The notes under the pieces are model-generated. The model made no database searches. It was not told where the DNA came from and saw only the letters and a list, made by a program, of their open reading frames with translations. From Dolomedes plantarius (taxonomy: Eukaryota; Arthropoda; Arachnida; Araneae; Dolomedidae): a stretch of 64,000 nt of DNA. How positions within the stretch are numbered: the stretch's first letter is position 1; each line of letters begins with the position of its first letter. Location: positions 68,207,214 through 68,271,213 of the forward strand of contig OU015497.1 of assembly GCA_907164885.2 (NCBI GenBank), read 5' to 3'. Shown piece after piece: positions 9,700 to 21,031 of the stretch. The position numbers were made by a program, and so were the translations under genes.

Positions 9700-11341
9700 A
9701 TGCCAAGAAGCCCCAAGTGTGTAAACCATGCAGATAATTTCTGCTATATTTGTGGTGAGCTGACCTTCAAGTCTCAGAAGCGAAATTTGACCTCACTTGT
9801 AAAGAAGTGTTGTCAACTTTACTTTGGCTGTCAAGTTGGTGATTATGATAAGAGCTGCGCCCCAAATACATGCTGTGTTTCGTGTGTTAGACTGCTGACT
9901 GGGTGGAAAAATGGTACACATCATATCCCATTTGCAATGCCCATGATTTGGAGGGAACCGAAGGATCAATTAACTGATTGTTATTTTTGTTTGACAAATA
10001 TTAAAGGATTCATATCTAAGACAAAATATGCAGTTAAGTATCCGAATTTCCAATCTGCAATGAGGTCTGTCTTATACAATGCAGAGTTCCCTGTACCAGT
10101 ATATACAGATACGACCTTAAATGATAACTCTGATTCTGATGTAACTCAAACTCAAAATGATTCAGATGAAAATAAAAATTATCCTACATATGAAGCCAGT
10201 AGCTGTTCATCAGAACCATACTTTCCCAATCAGCAAGACCTTAATCACCTTATTCGGGATTTAAATCTGTCTAAACAGAAAGCTGATGTTTTAACTTCCA
10301 GACTCAAAGGGTGGAATCTACTCCAAAAAGATGTCATAATATGTAGTTATCGTAGCCGCCATAGTGTTTTCAAAGACTGCTTCTCTGAAGAAAATGGTAT
10401 TGTGTTTTGTAATGATATTTGTTCAGTTATGGAAATTCTTGGGCATCAACACCGGCCCCAGTGGCGATTGTTCATAGACTCCTCTAAAGTTAGTTTGAAG
10501 GCTGTGCTGCTACATATTGGCAATGAACTTCCATCAATACCCGTAGCGCATGCCGCTGATATGAAAGAGACATATGAAAATATGAAACTAGTTTTAAAGA
10601 AAATACAATATGGAAAATATGAATAGAATATCTGTGGTGATTTAAAGGTTATTGCTTTATTGCTTGGTTTGCAACTTGGGTTCACCAAATTTTGCTGTTT
10701 TTTGTGCGAGTGGTACAGAAGGGATAAGAAGTCTCACTACGTTAGAAAATCATGGCCTAAACGTGAATATCTTATCCCTGGCCAGAAAAATGTGTCATAT
10801 GTCTCTTTAGTGAACCCTGAAAAAATATTTTTACCTCCATTGCATATTAAGTTAGGAGTAATGAAAAAAATCGTCAAAGCTATAGATAAACTTTCTGATG
10901 GATTCTTGTACTTGAAATCGAAATTCTCCAAAGTCGGTGATGCTAAACTGAAAGAAGGAATTTTTATAGGACCACAAATTCGGTTATTAATGGCTGACGA
11001 ACATTTCGAATGACTGTTAAATCCACTGGAGAAAACAGCCTGGCAGTCATTCAAAAGTTTATTTTGCAATTTTCTTGGAAACCATAAAGCAGATCGTGAC
11101 ATATTGGCTGTTACTCTGCATTCTTATAAAGCTATGGGATGCAACATGTCTTTAAAAATGCACTTCTTGGACTCTCACTTAGACTTCTTCCCTAAAAATA
11201 TTGGAGCTGTCAGCGATGAACACGGTGAGCGTTTTCATCAGCAAATTTCTACAATGGAGAAGATGGAGTTTCAATATGCTGGCTGACTACTGTTGGACCA
11301 AGAAGAGAGACGTTCCACATGCAAAATATGCCCGAAAATAA
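9700..11341 (+). pseudogene. Transposon-encoded protein, multicopy animal family
   Basis: I recognise this as a protein family repeated in arthropod and cnidarian genomes, without a function I can name. The start is taken at MPRSPKCVNHADNFCYICGE. The N-terminus is rich in Cys pairs (CYICGE, CCQLYFGC, CCVSCVR, CYFCL), likely zinc-binding. Then come LNLSKQKADVLTSRLKGWNL, FIDSSKVSLKAVLLH, NICGDLKVIALLLGLQLG, CFLCEW, MGCNMSLKMHFLDSHLDF and SDEHGERFHQ. D and E residues in these blocks could form a DDE-type site, but that is inference. The frame is kept through two in-frame stops (TAG 10624, TGA 11011), each where Trp is expected. It breaks near 11275, after which MLADYCWTKKRDVPHAKY completes the family C-terminus in another frame. 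Confidence 0.75.
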
Positions 11342-11720
11342 CTATCTACCACTTTCTAGGTAACTCAGAATGAGTAGTTATAATTTTGAGTTAGATAGTT
11401 AGTTACGGATTTTTTAGAATATTATAAAATATTCAAATGAATATCACACAAAACTCCTGCCCGATGGTGAAAAACTGAAATGATATTTGAATTCAGCACG
11501 AAAAATACTTTTACAATATGTTATTTTAATTCTTGTGAAAGAAAAAAGTTCATTTTTGTCGACCAGTGTTACTAATTAAATATTCAGTGAATCACTTCAG
11601 TTTATGCATTGAATCGCTTCTCATCAGCAAGCGTCACATCAAACTCTGATTGGCTGCTTATTCAGTTATAAGCCACTGAATAAGCAGTGCCAGACCGGTG
11701 CTAGACAGGTAGAAAGCAAT

Positions 11721-12840
11721 ATGGATATGGAAAAATGCCAAGTCATTGGCAGAAATTTTGCAAAAAATTTCACCCCAAATCAAATCTCTAACACAAGTAC
11801 AGAAAACATAGTCAAAAACAGTATTAACCTCTTCTTAAACACCCCTCACGAAAGTCCCACTCCCTATATTGTTCCCACCGACATCAAAGAAATTAAAAAT
11901 CTCCCTAAAAGAAAATCCCCTGGGAAGATAGCATCAATAATACAATGCTTAAGAACCTCCCTTTTAAGTACATCTTCAAAATTACTATTCTAATCATCTC
12001 TATTTTTAAATTTGAACATTTTCCCCACAGCTGGAAAAACTTCATTATTGTCCCAATCTTAAAACCTAATAAACCCCAATCTTCCCCTTCCAGCTATCGC
12101 CCTATGAGCCTTCTAAATCCCCTTAGTAAAATAACCGAAAAATTTATTGCGATGAAAATTAACGAGCACCTAGACGAAAATCAAATCATTATTCCCTACC
12201 ATTTTGGTACCCAAAAATACATTCAACAGTCACCAAATTCAAATAGGAAACACAAAAATCGACTGGTCTGATACTGTTAAATACCTTGGTGTCATTTTGG
12301 ACAAAAATGTCACATGGAAACTCCATATCCTCCACGTCAGGGACAAGTTCCGAGCAGCCGGAAGATTAATTTACCCATTAATTGCTCGGAACAGCATATT
12401 AAGCATAGACAATAAAATGCTCATTTATAATTCCTATTTTCGTCCTATCTTAACTTATGGAGGGCCAGCGTGGTCATACTGTGCAAATACCCATATTAAA
12501 AAACTCGCATCTGCTCAGAGCAGCACCACTCGGCAAATCGTTAACGCCGATTGGTATTTCAGAAATATTTGTATCTACAGGGAGTTGGGAATCCCTACTG
12601 TTCGAAATTATCTCAAAAATCAAGCTATAAACTTTCACAACTCAATTGACAGTGAACTTTTAATTAATCTTACAGACTATGATCACGCAGACCCCACTAA
12701 CAGGAAAAAGCCTTGTGCCATCCTGAGTCTTTCGTCTTAAAATTCTTTGTTCTCGTATTTAAATAAAATTTAAAGTATTTAAAAACTATACTAGGCTTTG
12801 CCAAGGCTAAAAATTTATATTATTATAAAAAAAAATCCAT
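11721..12840 (+). pseudogene. Jockey-like LINE relic lacking the RT core
   Basis: The order of blocks is a helical linker (LPKRKSPG), the reverse-transcriptase N-terminal part (FPHSWKN, PILKPNKP, SSYRPMSLL, SKITEKFI), then directly the thumb and following region (VKYLGVILDKNVTWKLHI, FRPILTYGGPAWSYCA, RQIVNADWYFRN). The segment that would hold the YADD site is deleted near 12210. There is a frameshift near 11945 and another at the deletion. The stop is at 12740, and an A-rich tail near 12830 may be the 3' end. It cannot be autonomous. Confidence 0.88.
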
Positions 12841-13614
12841 TTTACAATCCTTAAACTTCCTTCTAGCACTTATTATTTGTGTCTGAGTAAATCCTTTTCA
12901 ATTTGTTCGATTTCCTAGTTTTAGAACTCACAGATTCTGAACCTTATCTCTCTATGAAAACTTTTGTCTTCCTCCTCTCTCTACCTGCCAACTGAAAACC
13001 AGCTTTCAGGCATTTATTGACTCCGCCTCCACAAGTGAAGCATCTCGAAGATCCTGGAGACGTCCATTGAGAACTCTCCATTTCACCCTCCAAAGCGCTG
13101 ACCAAAAAACTCTCTCCTTCACTTTTGTGTTGCATTTTACACTTCCGAAGATATTTGAAAACGAACATTCCTTTTCTCATTTCGGTGGAACTTTCGCTCT
13201 CCGTTGTCAATCTCATGAAAAATCTGTGTTAGAAGGCGTTGATCTAGGTAACACAGTTACCTAGTAATTCATTAATCACATGTTCCTATGGTCCTGTGGT
13301 CCTATGGTAGAAAGCAGAGGTTCTTAAGTTTTTAGTTTTTACCGAGTCATGGCTTGTTTCGCCTTTCGTCAGTTTAACTGACGTGTTTGAATTTGGAGGC
13401 TATAGGCGGTTGCTCCCTCTTTTACGACGTATTTCAGATAAATTTAGACCTCTCGTGATGTTTTAAGTCGATCTGACCAAAGCAGGTTGGTGCCATAATT
13501 TAAGATGTACATGTCGGCGTAATTTGCGAATGCTAAGACTTTGTTAATAAATTGTTAAGTTTTGTTAAATGCGTTTGAGTGACTGACTTATCCTCCACAA
13601 TAGTGGTGGTATAT
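12841..13614. other. Unassigned stretch between LINE and mariner relics
   Basis: Nothing is recognised. The part 12930-13250 is GC-richer, with open frames on both strands and no known motif. A short internal duplication lies at 13283-13308 (TCCTATGG and TCCTGTGG repeats). Confidence 0.4.
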
Positions 13615-13763
13615 ACCCACCATCATAAATCCGCTCTTCGGGAGGAAGTTGCCGCCATTCCCCCAGAGATGACCAACAGAGTGGTGGATATTTTAGAGAA
13701 CGGCTTCGGCATTGTATCGCAAATAACGGGTGCCAGCTGACTGATGTTATTTTCAAAACCTAG
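13615..13763 (+). pseudogene. Mariner-type transposase, extreme C-terminus
   Basis: Translation gives EEVAAIPPEMTNRVVD, then after a 1-nt shift FRERLRHCIANNGCQLTD and VIFKT-stop at 13763. This is the characteristic tail of DUF4817-type mariner transposases in arthropods. No upstream catalytic block is visible, so only the tail survives. Confidence 0.72.
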
Positions 13764-14859
13764 TAAAAGACAACTAAATTACAAACACTTTTCGAAAATA
13801 TAAAGATTTTTTCTGTAAATTGTTTCGCTCGTTTTTTATTGCCATTTGAATTGTAGGAGCCTATTCTACCAAACACTATTTTTCAGTTGACTCTTGTTTC
13901 TTATTATTTATTTGTGATTTGTCTCTCTGCATTATTCGATTTTGTTTAGTAAACCTGAATGTTACGTTATTTAATTAGGATTTATATTATAAATATATTC
14001 TAATATTACTAGAAGATTAATGAGATGTCATCAAGTCTTAAAGATTTAACAACGGATTATGTTGTTACACTGTAATTATAGATGTTGGTCATGTACACAG
14101 GGTGACAGACACATTGTAAACTTTTAAGTGTGATAAACGATTTCTTAGCTGCCCCTCAACTGAGATAGTACTTAAGAACTATCTGAATTAACTATCTGAA
14201 TTAACTAGTGAGTTACTTAAGCACCATTAATTTCATAAATATAAACCTAAATTGTGATCCAATATTCTAATTCTTAATCAATGCTATTCAATATCTGACA
14301 AAAATCCTTTTGAGTTTTGCGTATTAAAGTCTGTTTGCAAACACACCAGCTATTTAAAAAAGATATTTAGTGGGATTAATATTTATTTAATTTTTGCTGT
14401 CTCATGTGGTGACATTATATTTTTTTCTTTGTATTCTACTAAGTAAAAACTTAAAATAAACCCTTAAAACTTTATTTCCAATGAGTTATAGTAGCAATAT
14501 AAATTACACTCATGTATTTTTAATAGTGCATTATATATTGTTAATTTTTTTTTTAGATTCGTTACGTTTATGAACTTCTTAGGTTCATAGTTATAGTGAC
14601 CAAATGTATTTATAGTACTTTAAGTGCAACAATATATAAGAGTGGATCGAATGAAAACGATGCAGTAGGTATAATTTGGCTTATTTCTGTATGAGTGGGG
14701 TGAAAATCTGTGCAGATATAGAGCAGGAGGTAAGGAAGATAACTCCTACTGCGGAAATGGACTTGCCCTAGGTTGTCGAGCAGAAGCAAGTGATATAAGC
14801 TGGCGGTCGGCCAATAGTATTGTCCGGTAACAGTATGCCTTTACAGCATTTTCTCAGAT
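13764..14859. other. AT-rich stretch without recognised gene
   Basis: No coding or RNA signal is supported. A small tandem duplication AACTATCTGAATT lies at 14177-14202. The last 200 bp lead into a mariner relic and may belong to its 5' part. Confidence 0.4.
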
Positions 14860-15365
14860 ATCGTGCTGAGGACAATATCCTGGTCAGAATTGTGGAAGGT
14901 TATAAATCTTGGTGTTATCACTTCCACCCAGAAAGCAAACAACAACGCCAACAGTGGATATATCTGTGCTCCCCCACCACCGTGGTTTAACGATCAACGC
15001 TACTCAGTACTTCAATACCCTGGACCGTTTGCGTGCAGCAATCAAAGCCAAACGCCCTGGCCGGTTGTCCTTTGGAGTAGTTTTGCTGCATCTCAACGCG
15101 CCGTTATTTGTTGACGCTTTTACGAAGAACACGTTGATGAAGTGTCGGTGGCCAGTGTTGCAACACCCACCGTATAGGTCGGATCTATCTCCATGTGACT
15201 TTCACATCCAATCACATCTTTCATCCTCTGAAAAGCGCATTGAAGAGTCGCCGTTTTTACTAGAACAGTGAAATTACGAACGGTATTCGAAACTGGTTCC
15301 GATCTCAGCCGAAGAACTTCTATGAAAAAGGTATCCACCGCTTGGTGAACCAGTGAGACATGTGC
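14860..15365 (+). pseudogene. Mariner transposase relic, catalytic domain
   Basis: IVEGYKSWCYHFHPESKQQR corresponds to the block after the first catalytic Asp, here GYKSW where family members read GDESW. After a shift come QYFNTLDRLRAAIKAKRPGR and LLHLNAP, where the second catalytic Asp is replaced by Leu. The block HPPYRSDLSPCDF holds the third acidic residue. WFRSQPKNFYEKGIHRLVNQ is the usual C-terminal end. With at least three frame changes and mutated D1 and D2, it is dead. Confidence 0.8.
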
Positions 15366-16844
15366 TTGTGTAGCTTTCGATGTGTGATTCCTGTTACGTT
15401 TTTATTTGATCCGCCCTTATATATTCGATACAACAATACATAATGATAACAATATATATTGCTAGGTTGCAATTGATAATTTATATGTTCTGAAGTAATC
15501 GTAAAAATAAAGAATATCAGTAAAGATGTATCTCAGAGGTTTTTTATTCGAAACAGAGACATAATATAGGAAATAGTGTTGAACAATTTATGTTGCGTTC
15601 AGTTAAATAAGTTTGATCGAGCAATTTTCATAGAAATACTTAAATAGTTTATCGTATAACTTTTTTTGCATTTTTCTTTATATGCTTTAAAATTAATTAT
15701 TAAACTTCATGTTTCTGAATTCTACAATGGCACTTTTACTACCCCGCCATAGGCTGAATCATCTACTTTTGCAAACATTTAAAGCAAAAGCAATTTTCGA
15801 TACTAAAACTTGTCGTTTTGTGAAACTTTACCGGTAAAATTTTATGTCAGGAAGATTCATTCATGTGTGAACAAAAGTTTAAAATACTTTTCAAAGCAAC
15901 TTAGTGGTGTTTACTTATTTTTGAAATGGGTTGAATATCTCGAGACTTAGATTGACAAATTCGGCATAAACTATATCGTGCTCGATTAATTAAATTAACT
16001 GCCTGATAAATAATATTGATGTAACTTTTGCAATAAATTGCCTCTTATATAACATGAACAAAGTGGCACTTAAATTTTACAAATTATAATAATACTAATG
16101 GACAAAACAAATTTTCCTTATCGACGTTATTTCAAGAATCATTTAAAGTCATATTATTGAAGAAATCATACAACAATATTAAGTATAAATTCTATGAACA
16201 AAAGCTTTATATAATATCAGTTGAAGCAAATATACTTTTGATATAAGATTTTACGACTTTATAATAGTTTAACTAATGCAATATCTAACGAGATCTCAGA
16301 TGACATGTTATTGCATGACATAAAATAATGTTAGAAATATATAAATTAATTCAACTTTACTTTTCAAATTAAAATTAAATTTTCGGTTTTAATTTCATGA
16401 GATATAACGCAGTTTGTAAAAATTTAATTTTTTATGTATTAAGTTCTAAAAATGGAATAAAGTTTTACTAGAAGGTTTAAAAGTCATCAAATATAAAAAG
16501 TCTGCGAGAAATTATATCAAGTAAGAAATTGTTTTTTATTACTCGTCCAGCCTCTGGCTTAGCAAAACTGAAGTTGAACTTTCATTTGAAATGCCTTTAT
16601 TATGTCGGTAAAGCAAATTTGAAATTTTTTTTTAATATTTATTTTATTATAAACTTTTCTGAAATGAAACGGGCAACAAAAACTAAAGAAAAATTCTTTT
16701 ACGGTTTTTTTTAATTAATTTTCCCGACTGTTGTTTTAAACATTGTTTATCCTAAATTTCTAACCAAAAAGTTATTTCTTTTTGGGCTAAAGCTGGGGCA
16801 CTATGTCGTGAGATATTTGTCTTTTCTTATTCACCGTGATTTAC
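15366..16844. other. AT-rich stretch without recognised gene
   Basis: Long A/T-rich single-copy DNA with no coding, tandem-repeat or inverted-repeat signal that I can support. Confidence 0.4.
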
Positions 16845-16995
16845 TGGCTACTTTATTATGGGAACACCATATAGCTGAGCCAGCATTGCTTCCTAGGAGG
16901 GGGATGACATGGGAAGGACCATACCTTATTCGGGATTCGAACATAGTCCCACTGTGTGGCAGCTCAGAACGTTAAAGACTACACTTTGTGGGTGT
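16845..16995 (-). mobile_element. tRNA-derived SINE trace or tRNA pseudogene
   Basis: On the minus strand, TGTTCGAATCCCG (about 16934-16946) matches an RNA polymerase III B box (GGTTCGANTCC) except for the first base. Upstream lies a weak A-box-like TAGTCTTTAACG, followed by TTCTGAGCTGCCACACAGTG as in the D and anticodon arms of tRNA-like SINE heads. A closed cloverleaf is not apparent. The downstream part (to about 16845) has no tRNA character, which favours a SINE. Confidence 0.45.
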
Positions 16996-17099
16996 CTGTA
17001 AAGAAAAACTATAAATTAAAAATTATTATTTACTAAAAATTTAACGTACCGAAAGTCGATCATGTAGTAGCTTCTAAGTTTAGTATTTCAATATATATA

Positions 17100-17553
17100 T
17101 ATATAAAATGCCGAATTTGGGATGACAAATCACCACATGCAGTCACGGAAATTCCCTTACATTCACCAAAGGTAACTGTTTGGTGTGGGTTCACAGCGGA
17201 ATTTATCGTAGGTCCATTCTTCTATGAGAACATTACCCCGACAGGACCGGAAACCTGTTCTGTTACCGGAGAGAAATATCGCCACATGTTGAACAGCTTT
17301 GTCATTCCGGCACTTCAGCAAAGACAATGCCTGGGGGAAATCATTTTCATGCAAGATGGAGCCCCTCCATCTCTATTTTCTATTACACAGCGCCAAATAT
17401 TAACCTAGCGGTGACTTTTGGAACTAATTTATTTTTTCGCGGAATCCTTCGTCCCCCGTCTTGTTTAATCTTCCTACAAAATGTGGCGTCATTCTCGCAA
17501 ATAGATCGCGCTACAGAACACTGTGAGCACTGTCAGTTTAATTATAGCCACCC

Positions 17554-17562
<9 letters not shown>
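17100..17562 (+). pseudogene. Mariner-type transposase, middle part and 3' end
   Basis: The frame around 17105-17370 reads KVTVWCGFTAEFIVGPFF, ETCSVTGEKYRHML, FVIPALQQRQCL and FMQDGAPP, the central catalytic region with the second Asp. It is of the same kind as the N-terminus at 8241 and the tail at 13615. Downstream it degenerates and ends in TATAGCCACCCGGTA, a mariner-like terminus at the edge of an (AT)n tract. The 5' half is missing. Confidence 0.75.

Positions 17563-17592
<30 letters not shown>
17556..17592. repeat. (AT)n microsatellite
   Basis: Pure AT dinucleotides directly after the mariner 3' terminus. Confidence 0.9.
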
Positions 17593-17594
<2 letters not shown>

Positions 17595-19229
17595 CTGACA
17601 TTACTTATTTATCCAATTTAAAACCATAGTTATTTTATCGATATGACTTATCTCTTTTTATTTGAACATTAATTATAGATTGAGAAGTTAAAATTATCGA
17701 TACTAACAACTAAAGAGAAAGTATGTTGAAAATTTGCATAGCAATTCTTCAGTCATTAAATATAATTACATTTTGCTATTATCAATAAACAATTATATTT
17801 CAATGATAATTGCGAAATTTGTCGAAGTTTGAAAGGTCAGAGAGAACTTTAACTCTATCTAAACGAGATAATGGAAAACACCCACGTGCGTTGTGTGTGT
17901 GTGCATTAATTTTAATTATACATACTAATGTAGAATTTTTTTTCGGATAAGAGTAGAGTTTTTTTTTTACATTAATTATTTTTTTTGTGAGTTAACTCGG
18001 TGAAGATGTTGGATAAAATTTGGTGTAATATCATATTACATTCAAATAGACTTTACCACCTGGATAAATTGTAGAAACGTAGAACATTTAAAATTCCTGG
18101 GCCTGTTTAAAACATTAAACCATTACATGCACAGTTTACAAATTTAATTTGTATTGTTATAGTGTAATAATTCTGAGAGAAATTTGAAATGTGTGTATTT
18201 GCCAGTTTAGATCTTTAAGTAAATGTTTTCATGACTTATTTAGAAACATATTTTTATGATAAGAAATTCATTAGATCTAATATATTTGAAGCTAATAAAT
18301 CTTATTTCACTGATATCAAAGGATTGTTTTCAACATTTCAAACAAACTCACTTTTACATATTCACTTTCAGCTTATTTTGATTAGAGCAAATTGATTTTC
18401 AAATCTGTCGTTGTTATGAATAATTGGAATACTCATTGATAAACTAATGCCGAGTAATATTTTAAGGAAATAACACATTTTCAAATTGAATGTCAGAGTA
18501 TTCGTCGTAAAATTATGCTATGTAGTACGTGCAAAGTGAAGTAAAAATTCTTATTGTTTATATAATGTGGAGAATCACTTAGAAATATTAAGGTTTCATA
18601 TTTTTCAAAACATATGCATTTATAGACTTACAAATAACTTACATTATTTATATTTGTTGTTTGACGTTTTGTTATATTAATTTGGATAATTTAATGCATT
18701 TTACTTGCATGTGGTGTTTCATGCGAATATAATAGAAAATGTCCAGTTTACACTTAAATATATGTACTACAAAATAAAATTTAACAGATATATTTCTATA
18801 ATGCAGCTATATTTGTTGACGGTTAATGCTGTTTCGTACCAATATTTATATTAAGAAAGATAAATCCGTTGCATTTAAAGTAACTACATTTTATAAGTTC
18901 TAAATTATTTTTGGGTAATTAAAAGAGAATTATGAATAATAGTTACTTCAGTAATTTGTAATAGAACTTTAATAGAACAATTCTCATTTATATGCTTTAA
19001 TTAAACACTAAAGTTTTAAAAACTGGAAAATATTTTCATAACAATAATTCCAATTTGTAATCAAGAATTTTTTTTCCATTTTATGTTAGTATTGCAACAA
19101 AATGTAATTAATAAAATGTAGAAGAGTTGGAAGCTTTCATTGTCCCGTCTAACGTTCACAGCATTCTTTCATTTTCTGTTTTAAAGGATTGAATGCATAA
19201 AATTTTATTTCTGTTGTAATATATCCGTA
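17593..19229. other. AT-rich stretch without recognised gene
   Basis: No motif-bearing frame, RNA gene or clear repeat is seen. Short T and A runs only. Confidence 0.4.
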
Positions 19230-20217
19230 ACTTGGTTCTAAAAGGGCCAATGTTAAAATTGTTAGTTTCAAGCAAAAGGCATTTAAAGTTATTGAACATT
19301 TTGCTGAATGTTATATCTTTCATATACTACGCGTTCCATTATTACTTTTTTCTTGTTCATTGTTAGTGTAAAAAAACATTTTTATCACATAATTTTTTTT
19401 ATCTATTACTATTTTATATAAAATAAATGCCTTTGGCCTTTTTTGGATCTAAAGTTACTGCATCTTAAATGGCAACTAGTTGATACCTCTCAAAACATGA
19501 CGGCTACATAGTAAATAAATGTATACTAATACACAAATTATACTCAACACATTATTGCCAAATGTTGAAAATCATAATAATGCGCAGAAACAAATTAATG
19601 TGTTTAAGCGGCACGTGCTGAGTGAGTATCTAAAGCCAGATTTCACAGTGTCACTGAGCATGCGCAGAAAGCAATTTTTTTATTGTAAATTATCGCTAAT
19701 TACACAGCGCGAAATAAAAAAATTCCGTAAGGTTTAATCTTATATTTCACAAACACAATTATCATAAAAATAAAAATGGCAGAGAGACACTCCTCGGAAC
19801 AAACGTGTTTATCATTAAAATGTCACTAAGCATGCGCAGAAACAGTGAATTTCCAAAAACAGATTTAAACATGGCACTGAGCATGCGCAGAAATAATTTT
19901 TTTAATTGTAAATTATCGCTAATTTATAGGAAAAGCGGTTACAAAATCCAAATTTGACAAATCTACAGATAACAATCTTTCGTTTAAGACCAATATCAAG
20001 TAAATTGATGCAGTAGTATTCCCTCACGGACTGCCCAAAATGTAGGCTTAGCAACTTAAATATATAGATGGCTGATATTATAATGGACATAAAATATCTT
20101 TCTTTTTGTCATTTGATATCGGCCTTTTTACAGTTAAATATTTAATAAAATGGAATGTTTTGGTATAAATAACTCAAATTCAGAAAAAATTGACATTGGC
20201 CCTTTTAGAACCAGGCC
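19230..20217. repeat. Inverted-repeat-bracketed segment with GCATGCGCA repeats
   Basis: TTGGTTCTAAAAGGGCCAAT (19232) is repeated inverted as ATTGGCCCTTTTAGAACCAG (20193-20212). These arms enclose about 1 kb, as in a non-autonomous TIR element, but I cannot fix a target duplication. Inside, a direct repeat recurs with CACTGAGCATGCGCAGAAA at 19652 and 19875 and a variant CACTAAGCATGCGCAGAAA at 19824. A further TGCGCAGAAA is at 19581. Two of these are followed by a shared TTTTATTGTAAATTATCGC-like stretch about 222 bp apart. Confidence 0.55.
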
Positions 20218-20287
20218 AAAGATGTAATGTAGAGGATAAATTGCGACTGTATTCACGGACAATTCACACGTATTTTCAGTAATGACG

Positions 20288-20335
20288 GAATTGTCTATAG
20301 AGACAGTCACTGAATTGTCTATAGAGACAGTCACT
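20288..20335. repeat. Exact 24-bp tandem duplication
   Basis: The unit starts GAATTGTCTATAGAGACAGT and is present twice head to tail with no mismatch. Each unit contains the near-palindrome TGTCTATAGAGACA. Confidence 0.9.
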
Positions 20336-20516
20336 CATAATGCTCCTCGGTCCGATGATGAAACGATCATCAGCTCTAAACTAGTAGCACCCATTTTATT
20401 TATATTCTATATTTGAAGCGGGTAGATGTTCCTGTGTATCATACAATTTTCCAACTAAGGACGCAGGTAGAAACTACCATTATGGTTAAAAAGAGAAATG
20501 CCTTTTCTAAGTTTAG

Positions 20517-20548
<32 letters not shown>

Positions 20549-20985
20549 GATAAATTGCTACTTATATTTCAGTTTACATTTTAATCCTGCATTTAGGCGT
20601 ATATGAAACATGTTTTACACGAATAGATAGTTCATTATTATTTTTCTATAACAAGCAAATAGTAAGTTATCCATAATGTTTTTCCAAATCGATATCGATT
20701 ACTTAAATGTGCATAATATAAGTTTTATAGTCAAAATTATTTTTTGAATTACAATTTTGAAATGAAATCAATCATTCGTCATCGCCTTTCGTTGTCATGA
20801 TTCATATGTATAAGTAGAGATGTAAATATCATACAATACAGGTAATGATAATAAGAATTAGTCATTTTGTATATTTGGGACAATTTTTAAGTTTGTGAAT
20901 CCTTTACAAATGTTATCGAAATATTGCTAGATAGCACACAATCACACATCTCTGTCTCTCTCTCTCTTTCTTTCCCTATATATTC

Positions 20986-21029
<44 letters not shown>

Positions 21030-21031
21030 TA
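20336..21031. other. Non-coding, with (AT)n tracts
   Basis: AT microsatellites at 20517-20544 and 20990-21025, the latter preceded by a CT-rich run (20950-20980). Nothing else is supported. The second AT tract is the insertion site of Tc1 copy B. Confidence 0.6.

Larger units (their letters stand above)
8546..11568 (+). mobile_element. TIR transposon with TTA duplication, family uncertain
   Basis: The left end CAGTGGTCGACAA (8546) and the right end TTGTCGACCAGTG (ending 11568) are inverted copies. The similarity continues inward: TCACAAGAA, then GCTGAATTCA in the right arm against CCTGAATTCA in the left. TTA stands at both outer edges (8543-8545 and 11569-11571). The CA(C/G)TG ends with a 3-bp duplication would suit a CACTA-like or Academ-like group, but this is not decided by the sequence. 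The interior carries the gene at 9700-11341. Confidence 0.72.

Noticed and set aside
16845..16995. Functional tRNA gene
   Set aside because: A B box is present, but the A box is weak and no full cloverleaf with a 7-bp acceptor stem could be drawn.
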